Of a stretch of 64,000 bases of DNA, positions 15,877 through 23,165 are shown piece by piece (positions within the stretch are counted from its first letter, which is position 1; each line of letters opens with the position of its first letter). The stretch lies in assembly GCA_002696035.1 (NCBI GenBank), contig NZQV01000007.1, forward strand, positions 1-64,000, read 5' to 3'. The DNA is from Balneola sp. GTDB taxonomy: Bacteria; Bacteroidota; Rhodothermia; Balneolales; Balneolaceae. Under the pieces are notes generated by a model that had not been told where the DNA came from, ran no database searches, and saw only the letters and a list, made by a program, of their open reading frames with translations. A program made the translations under genes and the position numbers.

Positions 15877-16048
15877 ATTTTTCCTTTCGGACACCTTTGA
15901 ACTTCCCGCCACTGGTTTTTACGTCCATAAACTTGCCAGTATCAGCATCTCGTTTCACAAATAACTTGCCATTCGAGTGCTTTACTTGAGTTCGCTTACG
16001 AACTGCACCATGTCGCCGGTTGTCGCCGGATTTACCATTGGTAGCCAT
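15875..16048 (-). CDS. Small basic Gly/Lys-rich protein (57 aa)
   Basis: The minus-strand frame reads MATNGKSGDNRRHGAVRKRTQ, then a VKRDADTGKFMDVKT and GKFKGVRKEK tail. Strong positive charge, a purine-rich AGGAGG before the ATG and a clean stop support a real gene. Similar small proteins of this pattern recur in accessory regions, but no function is known to me. It is divergent from the XRE-ImmA gene with a shared 100-bp control region. Confidence 0.7.
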   Translation of the reverse strand: MATNGKSGDNRRHGAVRKRTQVKHSNGKLFVKRDADTGKFMDVKTSGGKFKGVRKEK

Positions 16049-16087
16049 GATTACCTCCTTTTAGGTTTAGAGTTAATATTTTAATTG

Positions 16088-16123
16088 GTTGACAAAATAA
16101 AATAAAAAGATTAGTTTGTCAAC
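16088..16123. promoter_or_regulatory. Operator-like inverted repeat upstream of xre-immA
   Basis: GTTGACAAA (16088-16096) and TTTGTCAAC (16115-16123) are perfect 9-bp reverse complements 27 bp apart centre to centre. They lie between the divergent small gene and the XRE-ImmA gene. This is a likely autoregulatory operator for the XRE protein. Confidence 0.5.
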
Positions 16124-16149
16124 TAAGGAGAAACAAATCATGGCGGGTG

Positions 16150-17211
16150 ATGAAAGGACTTAACAAGCGAATAAAAAATGCACGTCTAATGAAGGGATTT
16201 TCACTTCAGGCGTTATCAGATAAAATGAATCAAAAAATTTCTCGACAGGCTTTGCATAAATATGAAAAAGGATCTGTTGAACCTGACTTAAATATGATTC
16301 AGGATATAGCTGAAGCCTTAGATATGAAACCCGACTACTTTTTCCGGGAAGTTTCGGTTGAGATTGAGGCTATTTCTTTTCGAAAGCTATCTTCTTTATC
16401 GAAGAAGGAACAAGGCCGTATTGTCGAAACTGCAAGAGATTTTTTAGAACGTTACCTTGAATTAGAGCAAATTATTGGAAAGCAACCTTTCGTTGAAAAT
16501 CCAATTAAAGATATCAAGATCAGCAATAAAGAGAATGTTGAAAAGGCTGCACAGCAACTAAGAGACTCTTGGGGACTTGGAATTGATCCCTTATACAATA
16601 TACTTGGCCTTTTAGAAGATCAGGGCATAAAAGTAGTGGAGTTAGAAGGAGATAATTCTTTTGATGGTTTGTCTACTTGGGTGAATGAGTCTATTCCTGT
16701 CATCGGACTAAATAAAGTAGTCAAAGACAACAAAGACCTTGACCGGTATAGATTTAATGCGCTACATGAACTGGGGCATCTATTCTTAGGCCTACAAGAC
16801 TTCTCCGATGAAGAACAGGAAAAACTATGCCATTATTTTGCCGGAGCCATGCTATTTGATAAGAGAAGCATAGGAAAGGAACTGGGTATGAAAAGACAGA
16901 ATATTTCTCTTCAAGAACTTAAAGCTATTAAAAAGCAGTACGGAATTTCTATGCAAGCTACTGTTTATAGGCTAAAAGAATTAGGGGTTATTAGCCAAAT
17001 CACTTATCAAAACTTTTTCCGATTCATAAATAAACACGGCTATAAAAAAAATGAAAAGGGACTTGCTGAGTATAATGGAGAGGAAGAAGCACTTCGTTTT
17101 GATCAATTGATTGGTCAAGCTCTCATTGAGCAACAAATCACTATTTCAAAAGCTGCTGCATTACGAAACCAGAGAGTGACTCAATTTAGAAAAGAATTTT
17201 TACTGGGGTAA
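16150..17211 (+). CDS. XRE regulator fused to ImmA/IrrE metallopeptidase
   Basis: The 353-aa protein has an N-terminal Cro/CI-type HTH (about 5-65, with ISRQALHKYEKGSVEPDL) and a C-terminal ImmA/IrrE zinc peptidase domain with H206-E-x-x-H210 (HELGH). ImmA proteins cleave repressors of integrative elements or act as antitoxins. An ATG (16150) or the GTG just before it (16147) can start it. An upstream ATG at 16140 with the better ribosome site (AAGGAG) opens an out-of-frame 7-codon reading frame that overlaps this start. The PIN gene follows with its ATG abutting the stop codon, so the pair is coupled. Confidence 0.88.
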   Translation: MKGLNKRIKNARLMKGFSLQALSDKMNQKISRQALHKYEKGSVEPDLNMIQDIAEALDMKPDYFFREVSVEIEAISFRKLSSLSKKEQGRIVETARDFLERYLELEQIIGKQPFVENPIKDIKISNKENVEKAAQQLRDSWGLGIDPLYNILGLLEDQGIKVVELEGDNSFDGLSTWVNESIPVIGLNKVVKDNKDLDRYRFNALHELGHLFLGLQDFSDEEQEKLCHYFAGAMLFDKRSIGKELGMKRQNISLQELKAIKKQYGISMQATVYRLKELGVISQITYQNFFRFINKHGYKKNEKGLAEYNGEEEALRFDQLIGQALIEQQITISKAAALRNQRVTQFRKEFLLG

Positions 17212-17721
17212 ATGAAAGTAGCAATAACAGATGCGTGTATTTTTATAGATCTATTGGAATCGGAGGCATGCACCGCATTCTTTCAGTTACCGTTAGATAT
17301 CGTGACTACGCGGCAGGTCTGGGGTGAACTTGAATCAGAACAAAAAGCAGTATTGCAACAATGGATTAAGACGAAGGACTTATCCATAATTGAGGTTCAA
17401 GGAACCTTAGAAATACTAAGAACCAACTACAAACTTTCTGTTCGGCTATCTATAGCAGACCTATCTGTTTGGTCTGTATGCCAGAAAGAAGGTGGTGTAC
17501 TTCTTACCAGTGATGGCACCCTTAGAAAAATGGCTCGAGAAAATAATATTGACACTCATGGCTTGCTTTGGGTGTTTGACCAGATTGTTAAGAACAAGTT
17601 GCTAACGGTCATTGAGGCTACTGAAAAACTCCAAAGTGTTTTTAACCAAAACGAGTATTATAAAGCTGATGTAAAACTTTTCGATGCTTATGAAGAAATG
17701 ATAACAAAGTGGCAAAATTGA
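17212..17721 (+). CDS. PIN-domain nuclease-like protein
   Basis: The 169-aa PIN-fold protein has D7 (MKVAITDACIF), a central Glu region (VWGELESE) and downstream acidic residues (SIADLSVW, LLTSDGTL). These fit the metal-coordinating set of PIN ribonucleases. It begins directly after the XRE-ImmA stop. XRE-ImmA/PIN pairs behave like toxin-antitoxin or element-control modules. The pair probably stabilises the element or reacts to stress or phage; this role is inferred from arrangement. It ends in TGA. Confidence 0.8.
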   Translation: MKVAITDACIFIDLLESEACTAFFQLPLDIVTTRQVWGELESEQKAVLQQWIKTKDLSIIEVQGTLEILRTNYKLSVRLSIADLSVWSVCQKEGGVLLTSDGTLRKMARENNIDTHGLLWVFDQIVKNKLLTVIEATEKLQSVFNQNEYYKADVKLFDAYEEMITKWQN

Positions 17722-17763
17722 GCTTGACCACTTGACAACAACTTTAAGTTATTTAAACGTTGT

Positions 17764-17782
17764 AGTACAAGGAAATTGTACT
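17764..17782. promoter_or_regulatory. Palindrome upstream of the excisionase-like gene
   Basis: AGTACAA and TTGTACT are perfect 7-bp inverted arms separated by GGAAA, 58 bp before the next ATG. It is a candidate operator. Confidence 0.35.
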
Positions 17783-17839
17783 CACTATACTTTTTCTAAA
17801 ATATGTAACAAAGAATATCTCGATAAATAAATTTCATAA

Positions 17840-18508
17840 ATGATATACCAGGCAAGACAAATAATCTCTCTCCGCGATCACACAAAGAGTGTGTACCTTT
17901 TACATATAGCATTTCCAGAATTGATAGAAATAAATGTGGATTTGGCTGAAAACAATCAACTATGGGGTGAGAAGCCTGCTGGTAATAAAATTGTTGATGA
18001 AAAAGAACTATCAGGATTTTTTGATAAACATGGCCATTATGTATTTAGCAGGAAAATTGAACAGCCAACTGCAATATATTTTGAATTAGAGAGGGGCTAT
18101 GAATTTCAGGATCTGGTTTTTGAAGATTCAGGTATGTTGAAGAATATTTTTCTCTCAGAAAAGGATAGGCTGATATATGCATTCTATATGACAGGCAGTA
18201 CTGACATTGTAATCCAAGGTCGTAAGGTAAAAAGTAATTACATTGAAAGCCTGATTAGTAAAGACCCAACTGATGCTAGAATAAGATATATATTATTCGA
18301 AAGGTGTAAGATGGATGATTCAAAACCTGAGTATTCCTCTGATGATATGCTCACAGCTACTGAAGCCGCTGAATTTTTAAAAATGAGTAAAGGTACATTC
18401 CAGAATAAGCTCTCAAGAGGTGAAATTATTGATCCTGTAAGCATAGGAGGGAGCAAAAGGTGGAGATATGAAGATCTAATAGACTGGATAAACAATTTAA
18501 GGCCCTAA
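17840..18508 (+). CDS. Excisionase-like HTH protein
   Basis: The 222-aa protein has an uncharacterised N-terminal part (about 1-165). Its C-terminal winged-helix/excisionase domain has LTATEAAEFLKMSKGTFQNKL followed by GGSKRWRYEDLIDWI, the arrangement of MerR-like/Xis DNA-binding domains. It ends exactly where the right-hand 11-mer pair begins and is only about 115 bp from attR. A recombination directionality factor is therefore likely. The long N-terminal part is larger than typical Xis proteins and may add regulation. Confidence 0.75.
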   Translation: MIYQARQIISLRDHTKSVYLLHIAFPELIEINVDLAENNQLWGEKPAGNKIVDEKELSGFFDKHGHYVFSRKIEQPTAIYFELERGYEFQDLVFEDSGMLKNIFLSEKDRLIYAFYMTGSTDIVIQGRKVKSNYIESLISKDPTDARIRYILFERCKMDDSKPEYSSDDMLTATEAAEFLKMSKGTFQNKLSRGEIIDPVSIGGSKRWRYEDLIDWINNLRP

Positions 18509-18529
18509 AAACAAGACGAAAACAAGACG
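18508..18529 (+). repeat. Tandem 11-mer pair, candidate integrase arm site (right)
   Basis: Two copies of AAAACAAGACG match the left pair at 205-226 exactly, in the same orientation, 94 bp from the att core. They overlap the last base of the excisionase-like gene. Confidence 0.6.
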
Positions 18530-18623
18530 TTTCCCGTGAAAAAGTGTGAAAAACCGTGTAATTACGTGATCCGAAAAATGTAAATAGACCTTATATAGCC
18601 ATATAACAGGTCTGAATCCTGAA

Positions 18624-18638
18624 TCCCCGCACCTCCAC
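18624..18638. repeat. attR core (15 bp)
   Basis: TCCCCGCACCTCCAC is identical to the tmRNA 3' end at 117-131. An additional 10-mer TAACAGGTCT occurs in the tmRNA (84-93) and here (18604-18613), at a different distance from the core. Confidence 0.85.
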
Positions 18639-18648
18639 AATAGTTTAC

Positions 18649-18683
18649 AAAGCCACCCTGATCAAATCAGGGTGGCTTTTTTT
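18649..18683 (+). terminator. Displaced original ssrA terminator
   Basis: A perfect 14-bp stem (AAAGCCACCCTGAT / ATCAGGGTGGCTTT) with a 3-base loop is followed by a seven-T tract. It lies 10 bp after the att core, where the tmRNA terminator would have stood before integration. The rest of 18684-19203 is non-coding and holds two regulatory palindromes. Confidence 0.85.
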
Positions 18684-18800
18684 ATAACTGAGGTATTTCT
18701 TTGATGGAATCAGTTTTTGAACTGAGAATGAATTTTAGTGCTCTTCCTGTAAATTCTCGCACATAGAATTTTCTCTTCTTATTAATTTATATGAGTCGTG

Positions 18801-18985
18801 TTAACCGGTTAAGTAAATTTTTGAGTTTTTATGCCTATAAAATTCTTATCTAAATAATTAAATATCAATGGGATAATATCCTATAAATACCTATAGGTAA
18901 ATTCTATACTGAAACGGCTCTACTAATATTGACTTTTCCCGAGTTTAGGTTAAATTCTATAGAGTTACTTAACCGATAACTTAAA
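18801..18985. promoter_or_regulatory. Two TTAACCGG-type regulatory palindromes
   Basis: TTAACCGGTTAA (18801-18812, followed by GTAAA) and a weaker version TTACTTAACCGATAACTTAA (18965-18984) stand upstream of the large secreted protein gene. They match the palindrome repeated through the pectin cluster. Confidence 0.6.
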
Positions 18986-19203
18986 TGGTATAATTAAGTC
19001 CTTTATTGTGATGTCATCTTTGATGAATAATATAAATCCACACTAAAGGCATTTAGGAATAAAAGAAGGCAAGTTGGATGATCAGCGATTTGGAACAAAG
19101 GTATAAATTCAAGTCTTTATATAGACACATCGGGTCATTTCTACTGGTTAATGATTTAACAGCTATTTCTTAATCAAACACACAATCACGAAAAAGGAGA
19201 AGT

Positions 19204-22200
19204 ATGAAACGTACATATACTATAATTTTAACAACGCTTTTGGTAGCGCTTTTTGCGACTACAGGAGCCTTAGCACAGGCTGACGGAGACTTCCGTTCTA
19301 CTGCTGATGGAGACTGGAGTGCAATAGCGTGGGAAACGTATAGCGGTAGCGATTGGACTGCCACAACAGACATCCCTGCAGCTTCCGATAATGTGTTCAT
19401 TAGAGGTGAAGATACTGTTTCGGTAGATTCCGATATCACATTCACAGGAACTATTACCGTTGAGGGTAGTGGTCCTGAAACTGGTGGCCAGTTAGCCGCT
19501 GGTTCTGGAGTTACTGTTACCTTTGGTGATGGTTCAACATATAACCATGCCAGAGATGGTGGATCAGTACCCGTAGCAACATGGGGTACAGGTTCTACTA
19601 TTGAATTTACAGGCATATTGGGTGAAGGTCCTGATAACAGTGCTCAGGCTTTTCATAATATAACCTGGAATAATTCTGGACAGATCTCTAATGTTAGTCT
19701 AGGATTAGGTACAGTAACTATAGGGGGAACCGTTCGAGTTGTTGACTCAGGATCTAATCGATTTCGTTTGAGCTCTGCAGGAGACGGTAATGGCGAGACC
19801 ATTACTATCGAAGGAGACTTCATTGTTGAAGGTGGAGCTGTAGAAACTACAGGTTCTGGTGATACAGCTGTTTATAACGTTGTTGTAAATGGTAACGTTG
19901 TTGTAAATGGAGGAACTACTTTTGCTACCAGTCGTGGCAGTGGTGGTAGAGCAACCTGGACATTGAATGGTGATTACACCGTTTTAGGGGATGCTGAACT
20001 TAGAGATTCTCATGACGGCGACTCTTCTCGTGTTGTATTTGCAGGAAATTCTGTACAAAACGTTTCTATAAGTGCGGATGCTGAATATAATGGTACTATT
20101 AATTATTCTGTAGCAAGTGGTTCTGAAATCGCTGTAGCTGCTGACAGTACATTTCACTATGAAGACAATTTCACACTAGGAGGTAGCTTAACCGTTTCTG
20201 GTGAGATTGTTGCAGGGGATACGCTGGTCGTTGACGGCGGAGCAATGACTGTTGCCGACGGTGGTACATACACCCATGCATATGATGCTGGTGAAGTACC
20301 TGATGCAACCTGGGCTGATGGCTCAACTATTCAGTTAACAGGTATTGTTACTAACGATCCGGATAATTTAGACCAGGATTTCTATAACTTTACGTGGAAT
20401 AATGCTGGACAGATCGAGAACATCAATATTGGGTGGAATGATTATACCCTCAGAGGTAGCATCACCGTACTAAGTACCAATGGTCAGCAATTCCGCCTTT
20501 CCTCAGCAGGAGATGAAGGAGACCCTGCCAGAAGCATTACTATTATGGGTGATGTTGTAGTTGATGGTGAGAACTCTGAATTCACTGCAACTGGTTCTGG
20601 CGATATTTTCGATTATGATGTTACTGTAATGGGTAATATTGAGATCACCAATAGTGGTTTTCTTTCTGTAAGTCGCGGAAGTGGCGGTAAAGCCGTTTGG
20701 ACGCTATACGGAGACATGACCATTGATGGTGGAGAAATTGGCGATTCAGATACAGACAAGCACGGTCAATTCCGTAGCTTTGTATTTGCCGCTGATACTG
20801 CCAGTTATGGAGTACCGGGACAGACCATTACTGCAAGCAACGTATCATACGATTCAGATGTATATTTTGAAGTAACGGATTCTTCTGGCGTTTTGATCGC
20901 CTCTGGTTCAGACTTCACGTTTGAAGGTATTTTCACAAACTACGGTGTTGTTGATGTTGATAGTGATGCAACGCTTGCCTTTGCAAGTGAAGCTACCTAC
21001 GACCATGCACGAGACGGAGGAGACCTTCCAACTGCAACCTGGGAAGAAGGATCTACTGTCTTAATTAGTGGTACCGTTACTTCCGGACCAGGCAATGGTA
21101 ATCAGGATTTCCATAACTTGGTTATTAATGCTCCAGGTAACATTGAAAACAATGATCTGGGTATGAGAGATAACACTATCGGTGGTAACATTGATGTTGA
21201 AAGCACAGGTACTGCACGCTTCTATCTATCTAATCCAGATTCATTCGATTCACTCAATATCGATATCATGGGTGATATCTACATGGGAGCCAATGCTACC
21301 GCATTTGCATCTAACGGAACAGGTAGTGGTGCAACTGAGATCAATATCAACCATTACGGAGATATTACCGTAGATGGAGGGAACTTCTCTATTTCCCGTG
21401 GATCAGGACCAATTGTAAACTGGTACATGCACGGTGGAAGTATTACCATGAACGCAGGAGAAACTCAAAACTCTAATGCACGAGCAACTCCTAAGTTTTC
21501 TGCATTTATTTTTGCGGGCGAAGATACTGTTCAGCACCTGACTGTATCTGACGACTTTGAGATCTCTCACTTACCGATAAGAGTTGCTTCAGGAGCCTAT
21601 TTAGATCTGGGCTCAAGTAGCCTTGCCGAAAGTGGAGACCACTTCGAATTAGAAGCAGGTGGTACACTTGCCAGTGCTGATTCTGCCGCATTCTCTTCAG
21701 CAGATGGCGGAAACCTTGAATTAGGTGGATCTGGTGATACTCAACTTACCTTAAGCCCTGAAGCACATTACGTGATAAATGGTTCTGAATCCCAAGCAAC
21801 AGGTTTTGCATTGCCACTTCAGGTTGCTTCTCTAACCATTGATAATGAAGCCGGGGTAACACAATCTCGTTTAATTACGATCAACGAGTACCTGAAATTA
21901 TCAAGTGGTGTATTTGATAATACCATTGGCTTTACTCTTGCAGCAGATGCCGAACTGATCATTGAAGGAGGTAGTTTACTGATTCCTATTGATGGCGGCG
22001 GCGACGAAGAGCTTCCAATTCCAGAACCACCATATGAAGTTGGTGATACGCTGAACTATAACGGTAGCTTTGCGACTGCTGAACTTGGCGATACTGAAGT
22101 AGATGCCTGGTTAATTGAAGGTACAGATGGCTCCTCATGGGAAGTTGTAGATGATGCAGCTGATGATGACGGAAAAGCACTATCCTTTATGGTAGCTCAT

Positions 22201-22833
22201 GAAGGCGAAAACTGGTATGCATCACAAGCGGTTAATGAACCTATCAACGTTGTTGAAGGCGAACGTTATACTGCTTCTGTTTATCTGAAAGCTGATGATG
22301 ATACTCGTCAAGCCCGCTTTTATGCAGGAATGCCCTCAAGTGGTGGTCACGAGCGAGTTAGAGGTTGGGACAGTCCGGTCTTGGAGCTTACATCTGAATG
22401 GACCGAGTACACATTCGACTTCACAGCAACAGCTGATCATGAAGAGCATGGTCTTAGACTTGCATTAGAGTATAATGTAGAAGCAAACGATGGCGGAACT
22501 CTATACATAGATAACGCAACGCTTATTAAGCAAGAAGCAACATCTAATGAGATCAATGACGAGATCCCATCAACATTTGCTTTAAGTCAAAATTATCCAA
22601 ATCCATTTAACCCTACTACAAGCATCAATTATGATGTGCCTGAAGCAGCCGATGTTAAACTACAGGTGTTTGACATTACAGGACGTCAGGTAGCAGAATT
22701 GGTGAACACCCGCAAATCTGCTGGTAGCTACACGGTTCAATGGAATGCGAAGAACTTTGCTACAGGCGTGTACATTTATCGTCTGACAGCAGGTGACTTT
22801 ACATCCGTTCGCAAGCTTACACTAATTAAGTAA
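19204..22833 (+). CDS. Very large T9SS-secreted repeat protein with carbohydrate-binding-like module
   Basis: The 1209-aa protein has a Sec signal peptide (1-25) and three long imperfect repeats of about 220 residues. Each repeat carries marks such as Y-x-HA-x-D/A-G, W-x-x-GST, DFHN-type and SRGSG segments, and looks like beta-helix sheets. Residues about 960-1105 resemble a CBM4/9-like module (ASQAVNEPINVVEGERYTASVYLKA and SEWTEYTFDF). The last 80 residues are a Por/T9SS sorting domain (QNYPNPFNPTTSINYDVP ... LTLIK). An AAGGAG site precedes the ATG. It is probably an exported adhesin or scaffold that binds plant polysaccharide. TTAACCGG-type sites upstream suggest co-regulation with pectin genes. 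Confidence 0.82.
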   Translation: MKRTYTIILTTLLVALFATTGALAQADGDFRSTADGDWSAIAWETYSGSDWTATTDIPAASDNVFIRGEDTVSVDSDITFTGTITVEGSGPETGGQLAAGSGVTVTFGDGSTYNHARDGGSVPVATWGTGSTIEFTGILGEGPDNSAQAFHNITWNNSGQISNVSLGLGTVTIGGTVRVVDSGSNRFRLSSAGDGNGETITIEGDFIVEGGAVETTGSGDTAVYNVVVNGNVVVNGGTTFATSRGSGGRATWTLNGDYTVLGDAELRDSHDGDSSRVVFAGNSVQNVSISADAEYNGTINYSVASGSEIAVAADSTFHYEDNFTLGGSLTVSGEIVAGDTLVVDGGAMTVADGGTYTHAYDAGEVPDATWADGSTIQLTGIVTNDPDNLDQDFYNFTWNNAGQIENINIGWNDYTLRGSITVLSTNGQQFRLSSAGDEGDPARSITIMGDVVVDGENSEFTATGSGDIFDYDVTVMGNIEITNSGFLSVSRGSGGKAVWTLYGDMTIDGGEIGDSDTDKHGQFRSFVFAADTASYGVPGQTITASNVSYDSDVYFEVTDSSGVLIASGSDFTFEGIFTNYGVVDVDSDATLAFASEATYDHARDGGDLPTATWEEGSTVLISGTVTSGPGNGNQDFHNLVINAPGNIENNDLGMRDNTIGGNIDVESTGTARFYLSNPDSFDSLNIDIMGDIYMGANATAFASNGTGSGATEININHYGDITVDGGNFSISRGSGPIVNWYMHGGSITMNAGETQNSNARATPKFSAFIFAGEDTVQHLTVSDDFEISHLPIRVASGAYLDLGSSSLAESGDHFELEAGGTLASADSAAFSSADGGNLELGGSGDTQLTLSPEAHYVINGSESQATGFALPLQVASLTIDNEAGVTQSRLITINEYLKLSSGVFDNTIGFTLAADAELIIEGGSLLIPIDGGGDEELPIPEPPYEVGDTLNYNGSFATAELGDTEVDAWLIEGTDGSSWEVVDDAADDDGKALSFMVAHEGENWYASQAVNEPINVVEGERYTASVYLKADDDTRQARFYAGMPSSGGHERVRGWDSPVLELTSEWTEYTFDFTATADHEEHGLRLALEYNVEANDGGTLYIDNATLIKQEATSNEINDEIPSTFALSQNYPNPFNPTTSINYDVPEAADVKLQVFDITGRQVAELVNTRKSAGSYTVQWNAKNFATGVYIYRLTAGDFTSVRKLTLIK

Positions 22834-22872
22834 GCTGCAAACGAACAGACTACCATAGTCTGATAAAATTAT

Positions 22873-22930
22873 AGCACCATCCCGAGCGCCTGAACATTGT
22901 GATTGAGGCCTCGGGATGTGTGCTTTTTTT
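22873..22930 (+). terminator. Rho-independent terminator, copy A of duplicated element
   Basis: CATCCCGAG (22878-22886) pairs with CTCGGGATG (22910-22918) and is followed by TGTGC and a seven-T run. It ends the large secreted-protein gene. The whole block to about 22955 recurs at 25718-25802. The remaining 22931-23165 contains no gene. Confidence 0.75.
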
Positions 22931-23165
22931 ATGTTTAGAAGAGATTGCCCGAAATCTCTACTTTAGATTGGTACAGTTTTTAGGGAAGCTGACACCCCCT
23001 CAAAGAAATTTTTTTGTTTTATAAGATCTGTTTTAGCACATTTTTCGTATTTAACACAACACAGTGAATCAAAAAAATAATGAGTTGAATTTAAGTTTAG
23101 GTATTCTTGTATATCGTCGATAAGAGAATCAAAATTTCTTATAAGAATTTTAAATTCATTCTTCT

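Larger units (their letters stand above)
117..18638. mobile_element. Integrative element inserted in the 3' end of ssrA
   Basis: An element of about 18.5 kb is bounded by a 15-bp direct repeat of the tmRNA 3' end (117-131 and 18624-18638). It has a tyrosine integrase just inside the left end and an excisionase-like HTH protein just inside the right end. Its content is mosaic: a replication module with in-frame TGA codons, an insertion sequence, a cassette-like array, a phage/plasmid-type recombination module, a ubiquitin-like operon and an XRE-ImmA/PIN pair. No relaxase, type IV secretion, capsid or terminase gene was recognised, so it looks like a non-conjugative genomic island or satellite. 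Autonomous mobility is inferred, not shown. Confidence 0.85.

Noticed and set aside
132-18620. A suppressor tRNA gene carried by the element to read UGA
   Set aside because: I looked for T-loop signatures such as GGTTCGA/GGTTCAA in tRNA context on the visible strand text and saw only the tmRNA one. A tool-based scan would be needed to exclude a divergent tRNA.
19204-22833. CRISPR-like or short tandem DNA repeats in the large gene
   Set aside because: The repeats are protein-level repeats of about 220 codons with diverged DNA, not a CRISPR array. No CRISPR array was seen anywhere in the window.
22834-23165. Promoter of the sensor kinase
   Set aside because: No consistent -33/-7 or -35/-10 pair could be defended in this AT-rich gap.
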